Positions 56,260 through 64,000 of a DNA stretch of 64,000 nucleotides are shown here, one piece after another. A program made the position numbers and the translations under genes. This DNA is from Candidatus Gastranaerophilales bacterium (GTDB lineage Bacteria > Cyanobacteriota > Vampirovibrionia > Gastranaerophilales > Gastranaerophilaceae). Position 1 is the first letter of the stretch; every line of letters starts with the position of its first letter. A model generated the notes under the pieces. It was not told the origin of the DNA. It ran no database searches and worked only from the letters and a program-made list of their open reading frames with translations. Location of the stretch: assembly GCA_944324845.1 (NCBI GenBank), contig CALUXX010000003.1:1-64000 (forward strand), given 5' to 3'.

Positions 56260-56709
56260 TTACATTCCTTTTAATTTTTGAATTACTAGTTCTGTAATGT
56301 CAACACCACCAACAAAAACTACTTCATCAGATAATACTGCGTCAAGTTTTTGTGTAACCATTATGCTTTTTGCTGCATTTTGAACTTGAGTTAGTATTTG
56401 ATTTTGTTTGTCATTTTGCAATTTATAAATTGCTTCTTGTTTTGCCTTTAATTCACTTGCTGTTTGATTTTCAAAATTTTGTTTCTTTAATGGTGTATCT
56501 AAAGATTTGTATTGTCTTTCTTTATCAACCATAAATTGTTGGATTTCAAGTGTTTTTGCATCAATTTCTTTTATTGCTTGTTGTGCAGCCGGATAATTTT
56601 CCAAAACTTTTTGATAATTTATATACCCAACTTCTGCATTTGCTTGTAAAGCAGTTCCAAAGGTTAGGCCGGCAGCTAATAATAATGCCATAAGTTTTAT
56701 ACGTTTCAT
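56260..56709 (-). CDS. OmpH/Skp-type periplasmic chaperone
   Basis: This 149-residue periplasmic chaperone binds unfolded outer-membrane proteins on their way to BamA. Residues 1-26 are a signal peptide (LMALLLAAGLTFGTALQANA). The mature part begins EVGYINYQKVLENYPAAQQA, the family N-terminus, and continues as two long Lys/Glu/Gln helices (QQFMVDKERQYKSLDTPLKK, then KQEAIYKLQNDKQNQILTQV), the Skp coiled-coil arms. It closes with strands VDAVLSD-type and VVFVGGVDITELV. It follows bamA by 20 bases, the classic bamA-skp order. lpxD does not follow; udp does. Confidence 0.88.
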   Translation of the reverse strand: MKRIKLMALLLAAGLTFGTALQANAEVGYINYQKVLENYPAAQQAIKEIDAKTLEIQQFMVDKERQYKSLDTPLKKQNFENQTASELKAKQEAIYKLQNDKQNQILTQVQNAAKSIMVTQKLDAVLSDEVVFVGGVDITELVIQKLKGM

Positions 56710-56729
56710 AAATCCTCCTCTATTTTATT

Positions 56730-58745
56730 TTAGTATAACAAATCACCTACACCAAATGTAAAGTAGCCGTTTTTAGAGCCGTTGTCACCCGGATTTGTAA
56801 GTGGAATACCATAATCGATTGACAATGGTCCCATACCTGGAACAAATACCTTCAAACCGACACCGACAGATAATGCTTCCATTGGTCTGTCATATAATTG
56901 ATTTGATATTGTACCGTCAAATACTTTACCGGCATCAGCCCATACTGTGAATCTTATATTATTCAAGAAGGCAATTCTTGTTCTATCCATAAACGGAATC
57001 GGTGTCGCAAATTCTGCTGATCCCATAATGAAGGCATTACCTGTACCAACACCACTCATCTTGAAACCTCTGATTGTATATGGACCACCTAAACGATATG
57101 CCATAACTTCAGGTATATCGCCGTGTATTGTTCCGCCACCTTTTGCTGTGAATGATAATGAAGACTTCTTACCGATAGGAATGTATTGTTTAATCATACC
57201 TGTAAGTTTTCCGTTTGTCTTATCAAAACCATCCATTCCAAAGTTTTCGTCAAAACGTAAACTTGCCATTGTACCATGTCTTGTTACAGTTGCTGAATCT
57301 CTTGTATCATAGATTATTGCAGGACTCAATGACAGGAATAATCCGCCTTCTAATTGTTCTGCACGACGTGCGATTGGAATATTATACTTGTTGTACATAT
57401 TCTCAATGCCTTTTGCATCACCTTCACGTACATCAATATTTTCTAAACCGACACTGAATGATGCAGATGCATGTCTATTCTTTTTCAATCTGTGAGATAC
57501 TGTTGCTTCAGCTCCATATCTTCTTTCTACTGCCAACGGTACTTGATATGATCCGAAATCTCTAAAGAATAATCTGCTGTTTAAGGACGTATCTGAATTT
57601 ATAAAGTAAGGTTTAAAATAACTTAATTCAGCTTGAATATTCATGTGATCTTTTACGGATGAATCGTTAAGAATTACACCTGTACCAACCAAACCTGTTA
57701 ATGATAATCTTTCACATCTTCCACGGAAGTTGTTTTCTGTAATACCCATTGATCCAAACAAACCTGTTACAGTATCAATACCACCACCAACAGAGATACT
57801 TGCGGTTCTTTGTTCTTGAATTTTTATTGTAATATCATAAGCGTCCGGAACATCTTCACTTGGCTCAATCTCTCTTGTTACATCCTTGAAAGCCTGGGTT
57901 GCATACAGCCTTACCAAGTCTTCTTTAATAAGATTTTCATTATATATCATGCCAGGTTCTGTTAAGACATTACGGGCAATAATGTAGTCTTTTGTCTTTT
58001 CATTACCTTCAATCATGATTTTATCAATAATACCTTCTTTAATCGTAATATTGATTGTACCATCAGGGTCATCATTTACTGAAGATACTCGGGCAAGAAT
58101 ATAACCTTTTGCATTATATAGTTCTTGAATTTGAGCGATTGCTGCATTTAATTTTGTAATATTTTGAGGCTTACCCTTCATATCAGAAAGAAGTGCTAAA
58201 ATATCTTCAATCGGAACAACAGTATTTCCTTCTACAGTAAAATCTTTTACAGGTAAGTTTTCTTCAACAACAACTTTTACGGTAACTGAGCCATCATCAT
58301 TTTTGGAAGGGATTGCTTTCATATTCTCAGTAAAGAAACCTGTTTCATAAATTGTTTTTAAATCAGCTTGTAACAAATCTCTGGAATAGGTACCACCTTG
58401 TTTCATTTGCATTTTTTCAAGCAATTCGTCCTGTGAAACAGAGTTTAACCCATAAAATTCAATCTTTTTAATTGTACGTTTTTCTGTATCAGATGCAGAT
58501 ACGGTTTCTTTTGTTTCTGTTAAATCTGTAGGGTATTTTCCATTATTAACATTTGGTGCAGGAGTTTTAGAAAAGTCTGTATATTTATCAAAAACAGTAT
58601 TTGCATAGTTGCTGTCTTGCTGAACGGCATCTTCTGTAAGACCCATTCCTCCCCATACATCATCTACAGCATATCCTGATATTTGAATTATTCCGGTTAG
58701 CAACACTGCCAACACTAATTTCTTTGTTATTGTTCGTAAATTCAA
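56730..58745 (-). CDS. bamA: Outer-membrane assembly protein BamA
   Basis: This protein inserts beta-barrels in the outer membrane. It starts at a TTG (58745) with AAGGGAAA upstream. No ATG exists before residue 34, and the TTG gives a signal peptide (LVLAVLLTGIIQISGYA). The 671 residues carry POTRA domains from about 75 to 315 (IKKIEFYGLNSVSQDELLEK opens the first), then an Omp85 barrel with VTGLFGSMGITENNFRGR, SPAIIYDTRDSATVTR, YRLGGPYTIRGF with the R-G-F loop, and a final GPLSIDYGIPLT. It is shorter than E. coli BamA (810), as in cyanobacteria, which keep three POTRAs. It heads an operon with ompH, udp and the SctV-like gene. Confidence 0.93.
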   Translation of the reverse strand: MNLRTITKKLVLAVLLTGIIQISGYAVDDVWGGMGLTEDAVQQDSNYANTVFDKYTDFSKTPAPNVNNGKYPTDLTETKETVSASDTEKRTIKKIEFYGLNSVSQDELLEKMQMKQGGTYSRDLLQADLKTIYETGFFTENMKAIPSKNDDGSVTVKVVVEENLPVKDFTVEGNTVVPIEDILALLSDMKGKPQNITKLNAAIAQIQELYNAKGYILARVSSVNDDPDGTINITIKEGIIDKIMIEGNEKTKDYIIARNVLTEPGMIYNENLIKEDLVRLYATQAFKDVTREIEPSEDVPDAYDITIKIQEQRTASISVGGGIDTVTGLFGSMGITENNFRGRCERLSLTGLVGTGVILNDSSVKDHMNIQAELSYFKPYFINSDTSLNSRLFFRDFGSYQVPLAVERRYGAEATVSHRLKKNRHASASFSVGLENIDVREGDAKGIENMYNKYNIPIARRAEQLEGGLFLSLSPAIIYDTRDSATVTRHGTMASLRFDENFGMDGFDKTNGKLTGMIKQYIPIGKKSSLSFTAKGGGTIHGDIPEVMAYRLGGPYTIRGFKMSGVGTGNAFIMGSAEFATPIPFMDRTRIAFLNNIRFTVWADAGKVFDGTISNQLYDRPMEALSVGVGLKVFVPGMGPLSIDYGIPLTNPGDNGSKNGYFTFGVGDLLY

Positions 58746-58826
58746 AAACTTTTCCCTTACTTCAAAAGCTCCCTACGCCCACTAAAATTTTATCATAAAC
58801 TTGTAAAAATGTACAATTTTTTGCAA

Positions 58827-59639
58827 CTATTTATTTACACTTGCTTTATAAATCTTATTCTTATTTATTCCATATAATTCTGACAAAATAACAGAAATAT
58901 CTTTTGCGCTAAAACCCTTATCCTGCAATAGTTTTATCTTATCTTCCATATCTGTTAATTCACCTGTTTTTTCATCCCTGAAAATCAAACAAACAAACTC
59001 ACCTTTTGAAATATTATTTTTCAAATGTAAAATAACTTCATCTATTTTATCAACCACAACTTCTTCAAATATTTTGGTAAGTTCTCTACCATAAGCAACT
59101 TTTGCTTCAGGTCTGACATTTTTTATATACTCAAGAGTTTTTATAATTCTATTTGGAGATTCATAAAATACAAAATCATGATATTTATATTCAAGCGCAA
59201 TTTCTTCTATCTTTTGCTGAGTTTTAGGCAAAAATCCGACAAAAGAAAAACTTTCATCTTCTCTCGAAATTTGAGATAAAAAGGTTACTAAAGCATTCGC
59301 TCCCGGAAGTGATGTTAGTGAATATCCATGCTCTCTTAGCTTTTCAACAATTACAGAGCCCGGATCACATATCAAAGGAGTTCCGGCATCTGAAACAAGT
59401 GCAATTTTTTTACCCGAGCTTAAAATCGACAAAAACTCATCAATGCGTTCCTTTTCATTATATTTATGATATGAAATACATTTTGTTTTTATATCATAAT
59501 AATTTAACAATTTTTGCGTAACCCTACTGTCTTCACAAGCTATTAAATCAACAGATTTCAACACTTCAATCGTTCTTAAAGTAATATCTTGAAGGTTTCC
59601 AATAGGTGTCGGAACTATATAAAAATCAAAATCTTTCAT
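58827..59639 (-). CDS. rsmI: 16S rRNA 2'-O-methyltransferase RsmI
   Basis: RsmI methylates C1402 of 16S rRNA, in the decoding centre, using SAM. At 270 residues it is of usual length. Clear motifs are YIVPTPIGNLQDITLRTIEV at 7-26, LIACEDSRVTQKLLNYYDI, ISYHKYNE, GKKIALVSDAGTPLICDPG at about 82-100 (with the SAM-binding SDAGTP), LPGANALVTFL, FVGFLPKTQ, and FVFYESPNRI. It starts 21 bases after panE on the same strand. Confidence 0.95.
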   Translation of the reverse strand: MKDFDFYIVPTPIGNLQDITLRTIEVLKSVDLIACEDSRVTQKLLNYYDIKTKCISYHKYNEKERIDEFLSILSSGKKIALVSDAGTPLICDPGSVIVEKLREHGYSLTSLPGANALVTFLSQISREDESFSFVGFLPKTQQKIEEIALEYKYHDFVFYESPNRIIKTLEYIKNVRPEAKVAYGRELTKIFEEVVVDKIDEVILHLKNNISKGEFVCLIFRDEKTGELTDMEDKIKLLQDKGFSAKDISVILSELYGINKNKIYKASVNK

Positions 59640-59660
59640 ATCAAAATATTATCATGAAAA

Positions 59661-60587
59661 TTAGATTTTATAATTTTCATGGATAACTTCAATCAAACCC
59701 TTCAAAACAGTATTATACGGAGTCGGGATATTATGCTTTTTGCCAAATTCAATCATTGTATCTGCAAAAATTGCGACTTCCGTTTTGCGATGAGCTTCTA
59801 CATCTTGAAGCATTGAAGTTTTGCCGTCAGGTGTCATCTTATAAAATGCTTGCATCGCTTCATCATACATAGTTTCTGTATTTTGAACACCTTCCGCTTT
59901 GGCAATTTTTGCAACTTCTTCAAGAATATTTTTCATAAATTCAATAAATTTTGAATTTTTTTGCATTTGCCCAAAAGTCATACCCAATATTGCTGATGGC
60001 TGATTAGAACTTACATTCAGCATATATTTTAACCAATATGAATGTAGCATGTCATCAGGTGTATTGTAGTCAATTCCAACTTTATCAAAATATTTTTTTA
60101 ATCTATCTATATCGCTTATATCAGTTTTAGTTTTATCCTTAAGTCCAAAAACTATTGTACCAATACCATCATGAGTAATATTATTACCATCACGCATTGC
60201 ACTGTGACCGATATAATATGCTATCGGTACATGACTCCACCCATAAGTTTTTGCAATAATTTCTTCACTGGTAACACCGTTTAAAAGTGAAAGAATTATA
60301 GTATCTTCTTTAACAAAATTTTTAATATTACAAATAGCATCATGCAAACCATCAAACTTGGTTGCTATAATAACTAAATCAGCCTTGAAATCATTATCTT
60401 CAGGCAAAATATATTTCAAATCTAAAGGGGTACCATTGAAAATCTTTGGGCTTTTTGTATATTTTTCAAATCTTTCTTTATCTACTAAAACTCGCAAACT
60501 TTCACTATTATATCTGTGAATTTTATCGGCATATATTGAGCCTATTGCCCCTATCCCGCAAATAACAACATTTTCTATATCTTTCAT
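59661..60587 (-). CDS. panE: Ketopantoate reductase
   Basis: This 308-residue NADPH enzyme reduces 2-dehydropantoate to pantoate in pantothenate/CoA synthesis. The Rossmann start is VVICGIGAIGSIYADKI at 7-23 (G-x-G-x-x-G). ADLVIIATKFDGL, LSLLNGVTSEEII and the catalytic Lys in LHSYWLKYMLNVSSNQPSA follow the family order. The C-terminal helical domain holds TSMLQDVEAHRKTEVAIFA, the usual SSMLQD-x-x-x-x-R-x-T-E signature. It precedes rsmI in a two-gene operon. The family is firm; a few members act on other 2-oxo acids. Confidence 0.88.
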   Translation of the reverse strand: MKDIENVVICGIGAIGSIYADKIHRYNSESLRVLVDKERFEKYTKSPKIFNGTPLDLKYILPEDNDFKADLVIIATKFDGLHDAICNIKNFVKEDTIILSLLNGVTSEEIIAKTYGWSHVPIAYYIGHSAMRDGNNITHDGIGTIVFGLKDKTKTDISDIDRLKKYFDKVGIDYNTPDDMLHSYWLKYMLNVSSNQPSAILGMTFGQMQKNSKFIEFMKNILEEVAKIAKAEGVQNTETMYDEAMQAFYKMTPDGKTSMLQDVEAHRKTEVAIFADTMIEFGKKHNIPTPYNTVLKGLIEVIHENYKI

Positions 60588-60717
60588 AACATTTTTAATA
60601 TAGCACGAAAATTTTTATATTAAGATTTTTTTATATTTTCTTAATTTTAAGCAAATTTTTCCACTCGTTATCCTTATATATATATGTAGTGTGTAGAAAA
60701 TTTGTTGGGTGAATCTC

Positions 60718-61488
60718 GTGTGGTTTGATTACGGAATTAACAATACAAAAAGCATAGTTAACAGAAATCCTGTTACTATTCATAACAATCCATATTCCAA
60801 AATAAGTTTCAAACAAGGACCTGTTCAGGATACATTCCAGAACAATTCTGTTGAGCGAATTTTCAATGAAACAGAAATCCGTAAACTTATTGCGCAAAAC
60901 CCTGAAATTACAAATATTCTTTCAGAAAATAAAATTCCTGTAAGATTAAATATTAAAGAATTGCAGGAAATGAAAGACAACCACTGCAAAGATACTCAAA
61001 ATATTGCAGTCGCAATATATAAACATCTGCCAAAAGTTTTAATTCAAGACATCAATCTTGCGGATTTAAAAGATGGAGCTTTTCTTCATGATTTTGGCAA
61101 AGTTCTAATTCCCGGCGAAATTTTGAATAAAAACGGAAAACTAACTGATGCGGAACACAAAATTATGGACTTGCATACAGAACTGGGATACCAACTTCTG
61201 AAAAATACAACCGTAAATGAAAATGTTCGCGAACTCGTTCGCCTGCATCACGGCAACTATGAAAAAACTCCAAACGGTACAAATTTCATTCAAAACGTAA
61301 GTTTACAAATCATAAATCTTGCAGATAAATACTCAGCCTTAACCGAAAAAAGATGTTATAAAAACGCATTCTCATCAGACAAAGCTCTTTCTATAATTGC
61401 TCAAGACGTCCAAGAAGGCAAAGTTCACCCAATGCTATACAAGGCTCTTTTAGACGCTGTAAGGAATAATGAGCTTCCTCGAAAATAA
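60718..61488 (+). CDS. HD-GYP-like phosphohydrolase
   Basis: A GTG start at 60718 is favoured because GGGTGA lies five bases upstream. The 256-residue protein begins with an Asn/Pro-rich N-terminus holding SKISFKQG (residues 28-34), a form of the recurring N-terminal motif. The HD domain runs from about 85: LHDFGKVLIPGEILNKNG (His-Asp metal pair), HTELGYQLL, LVRLHHGNYEK (HH pair), and LADKYSALTEKRCYK. The order matches HD-GYP cyclic-di-GMP phosphodiesterases, but GYP is replaced (HHGNYEKTPNG). Cyclic-di-GMP hydrolysis is therefore uncertain and another substrate is possible. It is divergent from the panE-rsmI operon. Confidence 0.8.
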   Translation: MWFDYGINNTKSIVNRNPVTIHNNPYSKISFKQGPVQDTFQNNSVERIFNETEIRKLIAQNPEITNILSENKIPVRLNIKELQEMKDNHCKDTQNIAVAIYKHLPKVLIQDINLADLKDGAFLHDFGKVLIPGEILNKNGKLTDAEHKIMDLHTELGYQLLKNTTVNENVRELVRLHHGNYEKTPNGTNFIQNVSLQIINLADKYSALTEKRCYKNAFSSDKALSIIAQDVQEGKVHPMLYKALLDAVRNNELPRK

Positions 61489-61703
61489 ATTGTTAAGTTT
61501 TGTAATATATATGTTTTATATATGGCAATTTTCATTTTGCAAAATTGTTTATATATATGTAAGGGATATTTAAAGAAAAAGAAAATGGGAAAATCTAAAA
61601 ACTTAAGGGGATAAAAACCATAGGGGAAAATAAAGATTAAGATAATTGGAAAAATTTAAGGGGAAAATAAAATCGAATCATCCATCATAATCAGTCTTTT
61701 TGC
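61489..61703. other. A/T-rich stretch with short AAGGGGA repeats, no gene found
   Basis: These bases follow the HD-GYP-like gene. TAAGGGG or TAGGGGA-type units occur near 61607, 61620 and 61658, each followed by an A-rich run. No ribosome-site-supported ORF is present. The segment ends at the terminator at 61704, so it may be 3' UTR or a small RNA. Confidence 0.4.
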
Positions 61704-61729
61704 AGGCGCTATTTTGTAGTGCCTTTTTT
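61704..61729 (+). terminator. Intrinsic terminator
   Basis: GGCGCTA pairs with TAGTGCC (one G-U) around TTTTG, then six Ts. It lies about 215 bases after the HD-GYP-like stop. Confidence 0.75.
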
Positions 61730-61782
61730 ATTGCGCAAAATTAAACAATATCTATAATAAGGGTAAATAAAAATAACAGAAA

Positions 61783-62169
61783 CTATCTTTCACTATCACT
61801 TGTTTCTTCGTCTTCATCTTGCTGACGGCGATTTTTATTTTGCAGACGTTTTACGCGCAAGATTTCTTTCAAATCTTCGGTTATTTTATCTTCTTCTTCC
61901 AAAACAGGTTTACGTCTTTGGGAACTTAGAACATTTGCAACATTCATCATCGCAAGAGAATTTAAAGTAGCCTTCAAAACAGCACTTTGATCGACATAAG
62001 GATTATTCGGTGCCGGTGCTTCTTCCTCGTTTCCTCGTTGAGAAAAATACTCGCCGCCTTGACCCATCTTTTCATCTGTTAACTTTGCTGCCGTTCCTGA
62101 TATATCTCCGCTTTTGAAATTAAAAGCACCACCAATACCGAAGAACCCTGCGGATCTGTTATCGACCAT
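61783..62169 (-). CDS. Small polar hypothetical protein
   Basis: This 128-residue protein has no recognised family. GAAGGG precedes the ATG. The N-terminus (MVDNRSAGFFGIGGAFNFKS) includes a Gly-rich stretch and FNFKSG. A Gln/Glu/Pro-rich linker follows, then a helical part (SAVLKATLNSLAMMNVANVL), and a highly charged Lys/Arg/Asp/Glu C-terminus (KNRRQQDEDEETSDSER). No signal peptide is seen. An RNA-binding or scaffold role would be a guess. A hairpin lies in its 5' leader (62188-62206). Confidence 0.6.
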   Translation of the reverse strand: MVDNRSAGFFGIGGAFNFKSGDISGTAAKLTDEKMGQGGEYFSQRGNEEEAPAPNNPYVDQSAVLKATLNSLAMMNVANVLSSQRRKPVLEEEDKITEDLKEILRVKRLQNKNRRQQDEDEETSDSER

Positions 62170-62187
62170 AGTTCTAACCCTTCACTG

Positions 62188-62206
62188 TTGGGGCATAGAA
62201 CCCCAA
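62188..62206 (-). promoter_or_regulatory. Leader hairpin upstream of the 128-aa gene
   Basis: TTGGGG pairs with CCCCAA around a seven-base loop in the region upstream of the ribosome site. It has no T-run, so it is more likely an mRNA structure than a terminator. Confidence 0.4.
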
Positions 62207-62220
62207 TCTCCGTGTTTATT

Positions 62221-62243
62221 ACATCTTAAATATTATAAGATGT
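62221..62243. promoter_or_regulatory. Inverted repeat, possible operator
   Basis: ACATCTTA and TAAGATGT face each other across seven bases, between two divergent genes. Confidence 0.4.
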
Positions 62244-62414
62244 GTGACATCATTTTAACTCGTCTAAATGGATTATTTTGCTACTTGAGTCACAAAAATT
62301 TTACAAAATTTAATATATTCTCCATTTATTATATATGAAATTTATCAATACTACACTTGCATAAAATATGTTGAAGTGTTATATTATAAGAAAGAGAGAA
62401 GTAGTTTTTTTAAG

Positions 62415-62711
62415 ATGAGATTAGATTCAGCATTTGTAAAAGAAATTTTGATAACTATGGTTAAGTATGATGATTACTTAATCAATTCTCATACGCTTAT
62501 GTCACTACTCAATGTTAAAGGAAAAGAGATGGAACGTAAGTTTATGGGACATATCTTAATCTTAGGTGATGAGGGTTTAATCGAATCTATTTATTCAAAA
62601 TTCCCGTTCGGATTTGTAAATTCTGTTGACGGAAACTACAGTATTGTTGATACAGGTTATAGATTGACGTCAAAAGGATTTAAAATGGTTGAAGTTTTGA
62701 TGAGTTCTTAG
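62415..62711 (+). CDS. DUF2513-like winged-helix protein
   Basis: ATG 62415 starts the conserved part; an in-frame ATG at 62376 has no ribosome site and the region between is A/T-rich. The 98-residue protein reads RLDSAFVKEILITMVKYDDY, MERKFMGHILILGDEGLIES and GYRLTSKGFKMVEVLMSS. This is the order of the DUF2513 winged-helix family (helical start, HILIL-x-x-x-GLIE wing helix, GYRLT-x-KG end), which usually occurs near mobile or phage genes. Here no phage gene is near. DNA binding is inferred. Confidence 0.65.
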   Translation: MRLDSAFVKEILITMVKYDDYLINSHTLMSLLNVKGKEMERKFMGHILILGDEGLIESIYSKFPFGFVNSVDGNYSIVDTGYRLTSKGFKMVEVLMSS

Positions 62712-62735
62712 TTTTAGTGACAAAACTTTTTTATG

Positions 62736-62767
62736 TTGACAAGATTTTGCTATTATAGTAGCATAAT
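62736..62767 (+). promoter_or_regulatory. Promoter of the Met-rich small ORF
   Basis: A consensus TTGACA lies at 62736-62741. The -10 may be TAGCAT (spacer 17) or CATAAT (spacer 20) at 62759-62767. Confidence 0.5.
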
Positions 62768-62797
62768 TTTGTAGTTAACAAAAAAGGATAATTTTTA

Positions 62798-62884
62798 ATG
62801 CAAAACGCTATAGCAATGATGATGCAAATGATGATGATGCAAAGCCTAGTTTTAGGTGGTCGTTGCTTTGAGCGAATGCAATAG
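62798..62884 (+). CDS. Met-rich 28-residue small ORF
   Basis: Too short for routine calling, but it has AAAAAGGA at good spacing, a consensus -35, and a strong terminator 20 bases after the stop. That arrangement makes a dedicated, expressed short transcript likely. The peptide (MQNAIAMMMQMMMMQSLVLG, then GRCFERMQ) is very Met-rich with one Cys. It could be a metal- or copper-binding peptide, or a leader-type peptide. No structural gene follows within the transcript, so a leader function is less likely. Confidence is limited by the length. Confidence 0.55.
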   Translation: MQNAIAMMMQMMMMQSLVLGGRCFERMQ

Positions 62885-62903
62885 TTAATAAGCAAAAAGT
62901 TCT

Positions 62904-62932
62904 AAAGACCACCTGATTAGGTGGTCTTTTTT
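62904..62932 (+). terminator. Intrinsic terminator of the small ORF
   Basis: AAAGACCACCT pairs with AGGTGGTCTTT around GATT, followed by Ts. Confidence 0.92.
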
Positions 62933-62964
62933 AGTACGATTTAAAATTTTGAAAAGGGAAAAAC

Positions 62965-64000
62965 ATGATACCAAGTTTAGTAAACACAAATATAAATAAC
63001 GAATATTTCAAACAAAGACAACAAAAACCCTCATTTGGCGCAGTAAACAGTGAATTTAGCAAAAGTACAAAATATTTAGATAAATTCTTAAAATCACAAG
63101 AAAATCTTTCACACACAAGATTTATACAAGGAACATTAACAAATTGGTTTCCAAAAGCCGTATTATCGAGAAGCTTTGTAGATTTTTCAGAATTTACTTT
63201 CCTTGAATTTATAGAATCAGGAATATTTTATTTTGCAGCACCATTTTTCGGGGAACATCTTTTCCGCAACAAATTATTCAAAGCTGTTCAACCTAAAAAA
63301 ATCAAAGACACAGTTGTAAAAAATCTTGCAAACAGTGTTGATGAAATAAAAAATTCCAATCTTGATAAAACATTAAAAAATAGAGCAATCGCAACAAAAG
63401 GCGGAATTTTATTAGGTTGTATGACAGTTCCTGCTCTTGAATACGGCTTAGGATTTGCGAAAAACTTATTCACTCTAAAAGTATTTAAAATAAGTGATTT
63501 TAACAACGTTGCAAACCTGAACAAAGAAAAAACAGTTGATCCTAAACAACAAAAAAGAGTTGAAACTCATTCTAAAAATGTTTTGGCAAAAATGGGAATA
63601 CTTTCTGCAACAAGTATTTTAAGCGGTCTTGCACTTGCTGCCTTTGGTCATAAATCAAAAGCCGCACTGAAATTTTCTGAAATTTTACTTGAACCGGGTG
63701 CCAATATCTCAAAAGCATTAAACGTTAAATCTAAAAAAGTTGATGAATTTTTAAAAGATTATCTTAAATTCGATTTCACAAACAACAACGGAAAATTTGC
63801 ACTAAGTAAAGGACTACTTGCCGCAACTTGTATAACAGGTTTGTTCGGCTACTCAAGTGCTGCAAAAGATAGAGGCAAACTCGACTTTTTAGAAGTTTGG
63901 ACAAGAGTTCCGCTTGTGGTTCTATATACCATATTCGGTTCGTCAATTCTTGATGCAGGATTTAAAAAATACCTTGCAAAAACAGGACAATTCCCTGATT
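62965..64000 (+). CDS. Membrane protein of unknown function (3' truncated by window)
   Basis: The frame is open from ATG 62965 (AAAAGGGAA upstream) to the end of the window: 345 complete residues. The N-terminus carries PSFGAVN at 22-28, the recurring motif. Several hydrophobic or amphipathic segments follow, for example FIESGIFYFAAPFFGEHLF, TKGGILLGCMTVPALEYGLG, MGILSATSILSGLALAAFG, GLLAATCITGLFGY and VVLYTIFGSSILDAG. The pattern is consistent with a multi-pass membrane protein and short Lys-rich loops. There is no signal peptide. I do not recognise the family. The start of the gene, and hence its promoter, is inside the window; its end is not. Confidence 0.75.
   Translation, partial: MIPSLVNTNINNEYFKQRQQKPSFGAVNSEFSKSTKYLDKFLKSQENLSHTRFIQGTLTNWFPKAVLSRSFVDFSEFTFLEFIESGIFYFAAPFFGEHLFRNKLFKAVQPKKIKDTVVKNLANSVDEIKNSNLDKTLKNRAIATKGGILLGCMTVPALEYGLGFAKNLFTLKVFKISDFNNVANLNKEKTVDPKQQKRVETHSKNVLAKMGILSATSILSGLALAAFGHKSKAALKFSEILLEPGANISKALNVKSKKVDEFLKDYLKFDFTNNNGKFALSKGLLAATCITGLFGYSSAAKDRGKLDFLEVWTRVPLVVLYTIFGSSILDAGFKKYLAKTGQFPD

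Overview
The window is a low-GC, gene-dense bacterial chromosome segment from a cell with an outer membrane: it encodes BamA, an OmpH/Skp chaperone, an autotransporter, a second outer-membrane barrel and a TonB-type C-terminal domain. Several features fit the non-photosynthetic cyanobacterial lineage Vampirovibrionia/Melainabacteria (gut Gastranaerophilales). These are a DUF1822-like domain beside a sigma factor, a GH57 branching enzyme, and many lineage-type proteins with a short N-terminal SFGA/SFKG-like motif. The taxonomic call is inference. No rRNA, transposase, integrase or CRISPR array was seen, and there is one tRNA (Asp-GUC).

Layout. 1-2229 is the 3' part of an autotransporter with Pmp-like FxxN/GGAI repeats. 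2326-10752 holds four unusual genes: a 954-aa helical protein, a 1362-aa multidomain protein with a phosphoribosyltransferase-like motif, a 215-aa protein, and a NADAR-like protein. 10753-11237 has tRNA-Asp and extra copies of its 3' end, each beside a terminator. 11386-22396 is mostly housekeeping: GH57 enzyme, lytic transglycosylase, ComEC, PilT-type ATPase, RecO, M16 protease, AroQ. 22566-31446 is a minus-strand run with a DUF1822/acidic-repeat/TonB-C protein, a sigma-like factor and a zinc-ribbon STAND ATPase with TPR-like repeats. 31617-35376 has small exported or membrane proteins, a two-gene phage-tail-fibre-like cassette, CysE and a GT2 enzyme. 35463-37445 is groES-groEL.

37740-48074 is one giant gene of about 3444 codons. 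It encodes two EF-hands, LysM-like segments, a calpain-type Cys-His-Asn protease core, and a tandem repeat array containing two identical 309-bp copies. 48176-51108 has small lineage proteins and an HxlR regulator.

51254-55472 carries a type III secretion/flagellar-type ATPase and an EF-hand outer-membrane barrel (plus strand). Convergent to these, at the end of the bamA operon, is a soluble SctV/FlhA cytoplasmic domain fused to a DUF4177-like domain and lacking the membrane export gate. 55476-60587 is uridine phosphorylase, OmpH, BamA, RsmI and PanE. 60718-64000 has an HD-GYP-like protein, small proteins, a 28-codon Met-rich ORF and a truncated multi-helix membrane protein.

The strongest candidates for new biology are the rearranged type III-like module, the giant EF-hand/calpain protein, and the DUF1822-sigma-STAND operon with its TonB-like anchor.
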